A stretch of DNA of 19,493 bases. Source: DATNFP01 sp035606335. GTDB taxonomy: Bacteria; Bacteroidota; Bacteroidia; Chitinophagales; Chitinophagaceae. A model generated the notes under the pieces. The model had not been told where the DNA came from, made no database searches, and saw nothing but the letters and a program-made list of their open reading frames with translations. The DNA is taken from positions 1 through 19,493 of the forward strand of contig DATNFP010000186.1 of NCBI GenBank assembly GCA_035606335.1, written 5' to 3'. Shown here in pieces: positions 1 to 6,989 of the stretch. A program made the position numbers and the translations under genes. Positions within the stretch are counted from its first letter, which is position 1; each line of letters opens with the position of its first letter.

Positions 1-1
1 A

Positions 2-1594
2 AAAAGCCAGGTGATCTATCTTACAATTGGCATTTTGGGTTTTGATGCTACCGGCAATTTTGTAACCGTATATGATAAACAAAAAGTAAATGAGCTAATA
101 CCAGACACAGTATTTGCCAGGAATGTAGTTAGTACTTATGATAAGGCTGCGAATAAAAAAGATAGCACCTACTGGAAGGAGGCGCGTCCTATTCCATTAG
201 AGGCTGATGAGAAAAAAGATTATGTAGTAAAAGATAGTATTCGCCATAAGGAGGAAGATCCACATTATAGGGATTCTTTGCGGCGAATCGGAAATAAGGT
301 TAAGGTTTTTAACCTTTTGTTTTTCGGTTATACTTATACCACCAGGGGATATAAAGATGTTTTTACAATAAATCCAATAATTGTTGACTTCCCTGGCAAT
401 AACAATATGCTGAATTATAATATTGTTGAAGGAATGAATATTGCTCCAAAAATTACATGGCGACATCCTCTCGATACAGGAAAATATTTACAGGGCGCTA
501 TGGCACTGAGATATGGATTTTCAAATACTCATTTTAATGTTATTGCGCGATTGGGTTATGTAAATGAAGATAGATATTGGAAAGGAAGATCGTGGGAAAT
601 AGGAGTGCAAGGTGGTAAGTATGTTTTTCAATACAATCCCGACAACCCGATATGGCCCATATACAATACGGCCGCTGCTCTTTTTTACCATGAGAATGAT
701 TTGAAGATATATGAACGTTGGGATGGAACAGCTTACTTTAAGCGCGATTTCGGTAATGGATTAAAATTTGATCTAAAGGCTTCTTACCAGAAAAGATTGC
801 CCCTGGATAATACAACTAGTTACAGCTTTGCGTCGCAACCGACAGATGGTTTTACAAGTAATCTGCCTGAGCACTTACAATCAATAACTACATGGGAAGA
901 ACATGATGCTGTCCTTGCCCATGCTGCCGTCAGTTATCAACCGGGATATACTTATACTCAATATCCCGATTACAAAGTTTCGAACGGTAGCAGGTGGCCG
1001 GTGTTTTCATTGGGTTATGACAAAGGCATACCAGATATATTAAATAGCAAAGTGGATTTTGATAAATGGCGTTTTGGTGTAAGAGATAATTTCAGCATGA
1101 AATTGTTGGGGGTTATTAAGTATAACATTGCTGCAGGAGGCTTTCTTAATAGCAATTATGTTTCAATACCTGATTTAATGCATCTATATGGCAACAGAGG
1201 GATAGGGTATGCTGCCCCATATTTAACAAGCTTTCAGTTTGCGCAGTATTATGATTTTAGTAATAAAGAGCCGATATATGGAGAAGCTCATATTGAGTAT
1301 CACATGGATGGGCTGATAAGTAATAAGATCCCGCTTTTGAGACAAGCAAGATGGTACATGCTTTTGGGAACAAATACATTTTATGCCACACAAAAAGATT
1401 ACTACACGGAAGCATTTATAGGTATAGATAATATTGGCTGGAAATTCCTCCGTTTTTTACGAGTGGACTTTGTGCAATCATGGGATAGCAGGGGAGGAAC
1501 AAACTCTGGTATTAGGTTTGGTATAAATGCAAGCGGACTTTTAAGTTTAAGCCTGGGCACTAATAATATGGCAAATAACGATTGGGAGTGGTAA
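2..1594 (+). CDS. DUF5686 family outer-membrane protein, C-terminal part (5' truncated by window edge)
   Basis: The reading frame is open to the left edge (K-S-Q precede the GTG at 11), so this is the last 530 or so residues of a longer gene. Family members are usually over 800 residues, with an N-terminal carboxypeptidase-regulatory-like domain followed by DUF5686; only the latter is visible. Supporting signs are the segment NYNIVEGMNIAPKITW (about residues 137-152 counted from 11), the many alternating aromatic and polar strands typical of an outer-membrane beta-barrel, and the C-terminus N-D-W-E-W ending on an aromatic residue. The function of DUF5686 proteins is not established; an outer-membrane location is the usual prediction. 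The gene converges with the glycosylase gene, leaving about 70 bp with no clear terminator hairpin. The family call rests on pattern recall rather than a search. Confidence 0.75.
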   Translation, partial: KSQVIYLTIGILGFDATGNFVTVYDKQKVNELIPDTVFARNVVSTYDKAANKKDSTYWKEARPIPLEADEKKDYVVKDSIRHKEEDPHYRDSLRRIGNKVKVFNLLFFGYTYTTRGYKDVFTINPIIVDFPGNNNMLNYNIVEGMNIAPKITWRHPLDTGKYLQGAMALRYGFSNTHFNVIARLGYVNEDRYWKGRSWEIGVQGGKYVFQYNPDNPIWPIYNTAAALFYHENDLKIYERWDGTAYFKRDFGNGLKFDLKASYQKRLPLDNTTSYSFASQPTDGFTSNLPEHLQSITTWEEHDAVLAHAAVSYQPGYTYTQYPDYKVSNGSRWPVFSLGYDKGIPDILNSKVDFDKWRFGVRDNFSMKLLGVIKYNIAAGGFLNSNYVSIPDLMHLYGNRGIGYAAPYLTSFQFAQYYDFSNKEPIYGEAHIEYHMDGLISNKIPLLRQARWYMLLGTNTFYATQKDYYTEAFIGIDNIGWKFLRFLRVDFVQSWDSRGGTNSGIRFGINASGLLSLSLGTNNMANNDWEW

Positions 1595-1663
1595 CCTATA
1601 ATTCTTTCGTTTGATAAAAGCGATTGATGAGATTTAGAATGGGAAGATAGGAATTACATTTTA

Positions 1664-2359
1664 TCATTTTTCATTAAATGCGTTGATGTACTTTTCGATA
1701 TAGGCATCCTCCTGTTTGGCTTTATATTGTTTGATAAATCGTGGATGTTCTAGCGGTATGATTATCTCAAAGAAACGATGCTCGAAATTAATTTTAGTAA
1801 GTATCTCAAAGTTTTTTCCTGTGCCAAGACAATAACAAGTATCAGTATTAAGACCAAGGGCTATCTGCTTTTTGAGAGATGATACTGCAAAAGGCATGAT
1901 ATCTGTTAATAGATCTTTACGGTCATAATAATTATAGTTCACTTCTTTGCCTTTATCGTTAGTTGCTGTAAACCCTAATGGACTAACCGAGTTAATATAA
2001 AATTTTAAGTAAAAGCTTTTCACGCCTCCGTAAGCCTCTATCATTTTGTAAATAAATTCTGATGATGGCTCATGTTTTTTTTCAAAATCGGCTTTTATTC
2101 CGCATTTATCAAGCAACCTTTTAGGATCTGTAAAAGGCACACCTGTAATGCCTCCGCCAAACCTGCCCGGATTAATGCCAATAATGAATTTTCTTTGGCT
2201 ATTATCGCTATAGTATTTTTTATAGAATTCTGACGATGCAGCTAATGCTTTAGCACTTTCTTTAAAGGGATTCATAATGCTAACACCTTCTGGTAATTCC
2301 CCTTTATAATTGAGTGACTTATTAAATGCTATAATTCTTTCAGCGAGGGTTGTTTGCAT
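1664..2359 (-). CDS. SMUG2-type uracil-DNA glycosylase family protein
   Basis: Predicted 231-residue cytoplasmic protein of the uracil-DNA glycosylase superfamily, SMUG2-like branch (formerly DUF4918), common in Bacteroidota. These enzymes excise uracil or damaged pyrimidines from DNA to start base-excision repair; the substrate here is inferred from the family. Visible motifs are the water-activating motif I region FIIGINPGRFGGG (residues 58-70, GINPG core) and the motif II loop EHPRF (204-208), equivalent to the HPSP-type minor-groove intercalation loop. FYINSVSPLGF (120-130) is also typical of the subfamily. The ATG at 2359 gives a normal N-terminus, and the length fits the family. The gene stands alone: convergent with the DUF5686 gene and followed upstream by the methyltransferase relic. 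No clear TAnnTTTG box was found in front of it. Confidence 0.85.
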   Translation of the reverse strand: MQTTLAERIIAFNKSLNYKGELPEGVSIMNPFKESAKALAASSEFYKKYYSDNSQRKFIIGINPGRFGGGITGVPFTDPKRLLDKCGIKADFEKKHEPSSEFIYKMIEAYGGVKSFYLKFYINSVSPLGFTATNDKGKEVNYNYYDRKDLLTDIMPFAVSSLKKQIALGLNTDTCYCLGTGKNFEILTKINFEHRFFEIIIPLEHPRFIKQYKAKQEDAYIEKYINAFNEK

Positions 2360-2416
2360 GTGTAAAAATAATCCACTATCAAATAATGTTATATTTATTA
2401 AACTCTCTGTAGCTAT

Positions 2417-2605
2417 ATGAAAAGTGGTGAAGATATAGAGCCGTTCAAGGGAACTGCATCTTATTATGCCAAATATCGGCCTAAAGTACCGATATTGTAA
2501 TAAAGTACCTTGAAAGTAGATTTAATTTAGATGGTACCGGGGAGATTACTGGATATTGGTTAAAGAAAGGCTGAAAATGCTGAGAATGTTGGTTTTTTTA
2601 TCTAT
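2417..2605 (+). pseudogene. Remnant of a class I SAM-dependent methyltransferase
   Basis: Three pieces in two frames read as the N-terminal region of a Methyltransf_11/25-type enzyme. From ATG 2417 the frame gives ...PFKGTASYYAKYRPKV and runs into TAA at 2498. Assuming one base lost near 2489, the frame shifts and continues as PDIVIKYLESRFNLDGTGEI (to about 2547). Dropping one extra A at about 2548 gives LDIG, the beginning of the SAM-binding motif I (normally DLGCGTG), which then hits TAA at 2561. The same frame resumes as KAENAENVGFF (2567-2599), resembling the segment normally found dozens of residues further on, so the SAM-binding core appears deleted. The order and phrasing of the pieces match this family well, but no working protein can be made. 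It occupies most of the 363 bp between the glycosylase gene and the next CDS. Confidence 0.65.
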
Positions 2606-2663
2606 TAGAAATTACTTCAAATCGCCAAGTTTTAAGAATAAAAGGCATGTTGTAAACCTGGTA

Positions 2664-2695
2664 CTTGATTTTCATTTTTTTAAAAAGCAAATTTG
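2664..2695 (+). promoter_or_regulatory. Candidate Bacteroidota promoter for the 2723 gene
   Basis: A TTG at 2665-2667 is separated by 20 bp from CAAATTTG (2688-2695), one mismatch from the TAnnTTTG -7 consensus. The box ends 27 nt before the ATG at 2723. The spacing fits, but the region is very AT-rich and such matches arise by chance, so this is tentative. I saw nothing else in 2606-2722. Confidence 0.25.
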
Positions 2696-2722
2696 GCATG
2701 ATTTTACAATTTCTGCATTGCC

Positions 2723-4513
2723 ATGAGCAAGCAGAAAAGACATAAAACAGCGTATATTATTCTATTTATTCTTTTGGCGGGCATTTGTATTGGAGCCGGC
2801 TATATCGTCTGGTTAACGCAGCACTATAAAAGCATTCTCAAGGAACGTATCCCTGAGATGATTGTTAAGTCGAGCGACAGTTTGTATCACATCTCATTCA
2901 GTGACATCAGTATAAATGTGCTAAAAAAAAGCATTGTTATATCAAATGTTAGGCTATGGGCAGATTCCAATCAGGCTAATGTTTTAAGGCGACAAGGGCG
3001 TTATTCACCTAACACAATATCTTTTATCTACGCTCCATTCGCGGCAGCTTATGGCATTGATTGGGATGATCTGTTTTCCAAAGGGACAATTCACTCCAGC
3101 CTCCTTGTTGTGAACAACGCGAAATGGTATATGCAAACGATAAAACACCATCCTGACCTGAGTATGATAGAAGAGCCTGAAAAGCATTCTTTTATCAAGC
3201 GGATGGAGGTCACAAAGTTTGAGATCATAAACCCTGATATTACTTATCACTACGTTGGAGACAGCAACACTTATTATTGTTTCCTAAAAGGTGGTAGCGC
3301 TAGTCTTTATAATTGGGCGGTAGATAAGGACATCAACAAGGATACAAGCGTATTTCTTTATGCGCAGTATGGCAACATTAAACCAAAGACATTCAGATTG
3401 GAAAAAGACGATAAAATTTATACTGCCGGGAAACCAAATATTGAATTCACATCAACACAAAATTCTATAACACTTAAGAACATACGGATCAATATGACCA
3501 ATATGGCGCGAAACAGTGATGTGCTTCTTGAAACCTACAATTGCCGGTTTCCGGCCATAGAGTTCACAAATTTCAACTGGAAGCAACTATTGCATAGTGA
3601 TGTACTTATTGCATCCTCTATCCATACAGAAGCGCCTTTTGTAAATGTACATTATAACCGGCAAAATTTTCCCGGAAAAGATAAAACGGGAAGCTTTCCC
3701 AACCAGATTATCCGCCAGTTTATAACAACTTACATTAAGACGCTCTTTGTAAAAAATGGACGCTTCCTGTATAATGAGCCTAATAAAAAAAATGAAAATG
3801 CGCTGTTCCAGTTTGACGATATAAACGGCAGCTTTAGCAACATCACAAATATTGACAGCATGATAGCCCGCAATAAAAGCTGTATAGTGAAGTTACGAGC
3901 AAAGTTTATGAACAAAAGCCCCGTGGAAGCGACGTTCGACCTGTCATTGACAGATCCTAAAGGACATTTTTTGGTAGTGGGCTCTGTAAGCAACCTGGAT
4001 GGAAAGGATGTGACACAGCAGGCTGCTGCATTTACATTGGCGAAGGTCACATCATTTCACCTATCACGCATGGATGGACGCATAGAGGGTAATGAGGGTT
4101 ATGCACATGGGCAGTATACCATGTTATATGATGGACTGAAACTTTCTCTTTTTAAATTTAAAAGTAATGATCGGGAGGGTAAAACAGGACTCTTTTCATT
4201 TATAGCAGATGCCACTGTACTATACCCCAGCAACCCGATGCCCGGTAAGGATGTACGTAAAACAGAGACAATTCTGCCACGCGACCCGCATAGCGGCTTT
4301 ATGTTCCTTATTTGGCAGAACATGTATCTTGGCGCAGAGAAGATTGCAGTACGCGACGAAAAATTGCTGATACTCGCAGGCAGCGATAAAGAAGACAAGA
4401 ATGCCGCAAAGAGCGATCATAAGGTATGGGATACCGATAAAGATAAACCAAAGAAAAGAGAAGGTATTTTTAGGAAATTGTTTAAAAGAAGGTTGTTTAT
4501 AAAGAAAAAATAA
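2723..4513 (+). CDS. Membrane-anchored protein of unknown function, AsmA-like appearance
   Basis: A 596-residue protein that I do not recognise as a named family. A short basic N-terminus (MSKQKRHK) is followed by one membrane segment at about residues 9-31, so the bulk should lie in the periplasm. Right after the anchor comes LYHISFSDISINVLKKSIVI (about 54-73), the amphipathic beta pattern with 'SIVISNVRL' phrasing seen at the start of AsmA/TamB-type repeating-beta proteins. The rest is rich in alternating beta strands and has no recognisable catalytic motif. The C-terminus is strongly basic (KKREGIFRKLFKRRLFIKKK, last 20 residues), odd for a periplasmic tail. AsmA-like proteins are implicated in envelope lipid transport or outer-membrane assembly; applying that here is inference. 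It is transcribed alone, away from the relic and towards the tRNA genes, and ends at a strong hairpin. Confidence 0.6.
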   Translation: MSKQKRHKTAYIILFILLAGICIGAGYIVWLTQHYKSILKERIPEMIVKSSDSLYHISFSDISINVLKKSIVISNVRLWADSNQANVLRRQGRYSPNTISFIYAPFAAAYGIDWDDLFSKGTIHSSLLVVNNAKWYMQTIKHHPDLSMIEEPEKHSFIKRMEVTKFEIINPDITYHYVGDSNTYYCFLKGGSASLYNWAVDKDINKDTSVFLYAQYGNIKPKTFRLEKDDKIYTAGKPNIEFTSTQNSITLKNIRINMTNMARNSDVLLETYNCRFPAIEFTNFNWKQLLHSDVLIASSIHTEAPFVNVHYNRQNFPGKDKTGSFPNQIIRQFITTYIKTLFVKNGRFLYNEPNKKNENALFQFDDINGSFSNITNIDSMIARNKSCIVKLRAKFMNKSPVEATFDLSLTDPKGHFLVVGSVSNLDGKDVTQQAAAFTLAKVTSFHLSRMDGRIEGNEGYAHGQYTMLYDGLKLSLFKFKSNDREGKTGLFSFIADATVLYPSNPMPGKDVRKTETILPRDPHSGFMFLIWQNMYLGAEKIAVRDEKLLILAGSDKEDKNAAKSDHKVWDTDKDKPKKREGIFRKLFKRRLFIKKK

Positions 4514-4548
4514 CCGGAAAGACTGTGAAAAATATTAGTCTTTCCGGT
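4513..4548 (-). terminator. Rho-independent terminator of the tRNA-Gln unit, shared with the convergent CDS
   Basis: A perfect 12-bp inverted repeat, ACCGGAAAGACT (4513-4524) with AGTCTTTCCGGT (4537-4548), encloses a 12-nt loop. Read on the minus strand, the hairpin is followed by TTATTTTTTCTTT, a good U-tract. On the plus strand it begins within the TAA of the 2723-4513 gene but has no T-run after it. It therefore most likely terminates the tRNA transcript, and may also protect the 3' end of the convergent mRNA. Confidence 0.8.
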
Positions 4549-4552
4549 GAGG

Positions 4553-4623
4553 CAGTCCAACCAGGATTCGAACCAGGACTAACAGATCCAGAATCTGTTG
4601 TGCTACCTTTACACCATTGGACA
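4553..4623 (-). tRNA. tRNA-Gln (anticodon CTG)
   Basis: A 71-nt cloverleaf on the minus strand. The anticodon stem ACAGA/TCTGT closes the loop TTCTGGA, giving anticodon CTG, which reads CAG. The T-loop is TTCGAAT, the discriminator base is G73 as expected for tRNA-Gln, and the D-arm GTG/CAC is short. CCA is not encoded (CCT follows G73). Two oddities show against the neighbouring tRNA-Gln: a T-T opposition at the third T-stem pair (51-63, strands CCTGG and CCTGG) and T-T at acceptor pair 1-72. The acceptor is otherwise paired (GTCCAA/TTGGAC). It lies downstream of tRNA-Gln(TTG) with a 63-nt spacer and ahead of the terminator. Confidence 0.9.
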
Positions 4624-4686
4624 ATATGTATTCAATATAAACAAAAAAAGCCACAAACCTACGAAGTGTGAAGCTTTATGTCTTAG

Positions 4687-4757
4687 CAGTCCGACCTGGA
4701 TTCGAACCAGGACTAACAGAACCAAAATCTGTAGTGCTACCGTTACACCATCGGACT
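4687..4757 (-). tRNA. tRNA-Gln (anticodon TTG)
   Basis: A 71-nt cloverleaf on the minus strand and the first gene of the tRNA unit. The anticodon stem ACAGA/TCTGT closes the loop TTTTGGT, giving anticodon TTG, which reads CAA (and CAG by wobble). All seven acceptor pairs (AGTCCGA/TCGGACT) and all five T-stem pairs (CCTGG/CCAGG) are intact. The discriminator is G73 and CCA is not encoded. This copy alone could in principle serve both glutamine codons. Confidence 0.95.
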
Positions 4758-4778
4758 ATCCCTTCCTTTTCGGGAGTG

Positions 4779-4810
4779 CAAATTTACAGATGCTTTTTTA
4801 ATGGGCAAAA
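4779..4810 (-). promoter_or_regulatory. Bacteroidota housekeeping promoter for the tRNA-Gln pair
   Basis: On the minus strand TTTTG (4810-4806), then 19 bp, then TAAATTTG (4786-4779). This matches the -33 TTTG / -7 TAnnTTTG consensus of Bacteroidota primary sigma factor promoters with ideal spacing. The -7 box ends 21 nt before the mature 5' end of tRNA-Gln(TTG) at 4757. It is the clearest promoter in the window and helps identify the phylum. Confidence 0.8.
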
Positions 4811-4875
4811 CATTTTGAATAAAATCTTTTATAGGCCTTTATAAAAAAATAAAACTAACATACGTCACTCCAGGC

Positions 4876-4904
4876 TTTAAAATCATGTTTTTACAGTAGG
4901 TTTG
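4876..4904 (+). promoter_or_regulatory. Probable promoter of mrdA-rodA
   Basis: A perfect -7 box TAGGTTTG (4897-4904) preceded at 17 bp by a weak -33 element TTTA (4876-4879). The box ends 30 nt before the mrdA ATG, leaving an ordinary short leader. It is divergent from the tRNA promoter, about 65 bp away. Confidence 0.5.
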
Positions 4905-4934
4905 TAGTGAATTCCCTTTTTAATATTTTTAAGC

Positions 4935-6983
4935 ATGTCTACTGCGGCTAACCCGCGTCAATTCGTTATAAAGTTCATTTTTATCGGTGTCGCTGCTGTG
5001 ATATTGATAAGGCTTTTGTTTTTACAGTTATTTGAGGATAAGTATAAAGTAATGGCAAATGATATTGCCATTTACAGAAAAGTGGTATACCCTCCCCGGG
5101 GTGTTATTTATGACAGGAAGGGCAAACCCATGGTATATAACCAGGTGGTTTACGACCTTGTAGTAACACCAAATAATGTTCCCAAGAACTTTGATACTGC
5201 CGAATTTTGTGATGTGTTAGGTATCGATAAGGATACCTACATAAAAACCTTTAGCAGAGTAAGGATCAGGAATGGTGGCATGAGGCAAAGCACCTTTATG
5301 GAAGAGCTAAGTCCTGAACAAACTGCCCGATACCAGGAGAACATGTATTCATTTATCGGCTATGATCTTGTGAGACGCTACATACGTACCTATCCAAATG
5401 CGAGTGCAGGTATTGTATTAGGCTATCTGGGCGAGGTATCTCCTGATATGCTGAAAAAGGAGCGCTATTCTTCGTACCAGGAAGGAGATTATACCGGGAT
5501 GAACGGCCTGGAGCGCAGCTATGAAGAAGTGTTGAGAGGCCAGCGAGGCATTTACTATATGGAGCGTGATAATTTTAACCGTCCGCGTGATCCCTACAGA
5601 AATGGAGCTTTAGATACAGAAGCGGTTGCAGGTCGCAGTCTGCAACTGTATCTTGACGCAGATCTTGAAGCCTATGCTGAAAAGCTGATGCAAAATAAAA
5701 TAGGTAGTGTTGTGGCGATCGATCCTAAAACCGGTGGAATATTGGCAATGGTCAGCAGCCCAAGCTATGATCCGAATTTACTACGAGGAAGAGACCGTGG
5801 TAAAAATTATGCAATGCTTTATAAAGAGGCCACAGCTCCACTTCTTAACAGGGCAATGCAGGCTACATATCAGCCAGGGTCGACCATTAAGCCTATGACG
5901 GGGCTTGTGGCGCTCGATGTAGGAGCAATAACCCCATCTTATGGTTTCCCATGTTTAGGCGGATATAATTTGTGTGGACGAAGAATAGCATGCGAACATC
6001 ATGATCCGGGGCATGCAGCAAATTTCAGGTTAGCGCTTGCACATTCATGCAACTCATATTTCTGTCATGTATTCCGGCTAACCGTTGACGATAAAAAGTT
6101 TGGGGGGGTTAAAAAAGGCTTGGAGGTTTGGCATGATTACTTCTACAATTTTGGATACGGGCATCCTACGGGAGTTGATATTCCGTTCGAAGGGAAAGGG
6201 TTATTGCCGGACTCAAACTTTTACAATGAACGCTATGATGGGGTGTGGAATTCCTGCACTATTGTGTATGTGGGCATGGGACAGGGTGAGCTGGCACTTA
6301 CTCCGTTACAAATGGCTAATGGTATGTGCATTATTGCTAACAAAGGTTATTATTACACACCGCACTTTGTTCGTGCTATAGATAAAAATTCTAATGATTC
6401 CGTTCTGAGGCCATACCTGAAAAAACATAAAGTCGCGAGTATTTCTGATTCTACATTTTCTGTTATTCAACAGGCGATGCAGGATGTTGTTGAATCGGGA
6501 ACTGCGGAAGGTGCCAAAATAGATGGGATAAATATGTGTGCTAAGACAGGAACAGTAGAAAACAAAGCAATTATTGATGGGAAATTAGTGAAGATGCCTA
6601 ACCACTCCATGTTTGTTGCTTTTGCTCCCCGTGAGAATCCCAGAATTGCGGTAGCTGTAGCTGTCGAGAATGCGGGTTTTGGCGCAAGATGGGCGGCGCC
6701 TATAGCAAGCCTGATGATAGAGAAATATTTAAGAGACTCTATTTCTATAGCCAGAAAGCCATTGGAGCAACGAATACTTGATGGACATCTAATAAATAAA
6801 TATGTTTATATTATAGATTCCGAACGACGGATGAAAGACAAGGAAGCATATGAAATGAGGGTAGAGCAAAAGAAGTTTACAGACAGCACAACAAGGGCAA
6901 GAGACTCTGTAATGATGATGAGATGGTTGCATGAAAATGTAAAAAGTATGAACAACAAAATAGTAGCAGGAAAGAGAAAATAA
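4935..6983 (+). CDS. mrdA: Penicillin-binding protein 2 (peptidoglycan D,D-transpeptidase MrdA)
   Basis: A 682-residue class B PBP that cross-links peptidoglycan during cell elongation in the periplasm, partnered with RodA. One membrane segment lies at about residues 11-31. The PBP dimerisation/pedestal region follows (PPRGVIYDRKGKP, 53-65, is the usual opening). The transpeptidase domain has all three active-site motifs: STIK with nucleophile S316 and K319, S371-C-N373, and K537-T-G. Four cysteines (340, 347, 353, 372) with H355, H356 and H360 sit just before and at the SxN motif, in the region where some PBP2 proteins bind zinc. The length is typical, with a charged C-terminal tail of about 80 residues. 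The start at 4935 puts the anchor directly after a short N-terminus. The stop is six bases before rodA, indicating co-transcription and coupled production of the two partners. Confidence 0.95.
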   Translation: MSTAANPRQFVIKFIFIGVAAVILIRLLFLQLFEDKYKVMANDIAIYRKVVYPPRGVIYDRKGKPMVYNQVVYDLVVTPNNVPKNFDTAEFCDVLGIDKDTYIKTFSRVRIRNGGMRQSTFMEELSPEQTARYQENMYSFIGYDLVRRYIRTYPNASAGIVLGYLGEVSPDMLKKERYSSYQEGDYTGMNGLERSYEEVLRGQRGIYYMERDNFNRPRDPYRNGALDTEAVAGRSLQLYLDADLEAYAEKLMQNKIGSVVAIDPKTGGILAMVSSPSYDPNLLRGRDRGKNYAMLYKEATAPLLNRAMQATYQPGSTIKPMTGLVALDVGAITPSYGFPCLGGYNLCGRRIACEHHDPGHAANFRLALAHSCNSYFCHVFRLTVDDKKFGGVKKGLEVWHDYFYNFGYGHPTGVDIPFEGKGLLPDSNFYNERYDGVWNSCTIVYVGMGQGELALTPLQMANGMCIIANKGYYYTPHFVRAIDKNSNDSVLRPYLKKHKVASISDSTFSVIQQAMQDVVESGTAEGAKIDGINMCAKTGTVENKAIIDGKLVKMPNHSMFVAFAPRENPRIAVAVAVENAGFGARWAAPIASLMIEKYLRDSISIARKPLEQRILDGHLINKYVYIIDSERRMKDKEAYEMRVEQKKFTDSTTRARDSVMMMRWLHENVKSMNNKIVAGKRK

Positions 6984-6989
6984 AGAAAC

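Noticed and set aside
2577..2726. A 49-codon frame whose stop overlaps the ATG of the 2723 gene (ATGA)
   Set aside because: It begins inside the methyltransferase relic, has no recognisable motif, and an overlap of this kind is expected by chance in AT-rich DNA.
3005..4420. Several minus-strand open frames inside the 2723-4513 gene
   Set aside because: They have no family motifs and lie wholly antisense to a 596-codon frame with coherent membrane anchor and beta pattern.
4598..4801. Open frame of 67 codons on the plus strand across the tRNA genes
   Set aside because: It is the antisense reading of the two tRNA-Gln genes; the SPTWIRTRTNRT-type peptide is a well-known artefact of translating tRNA T-arms.
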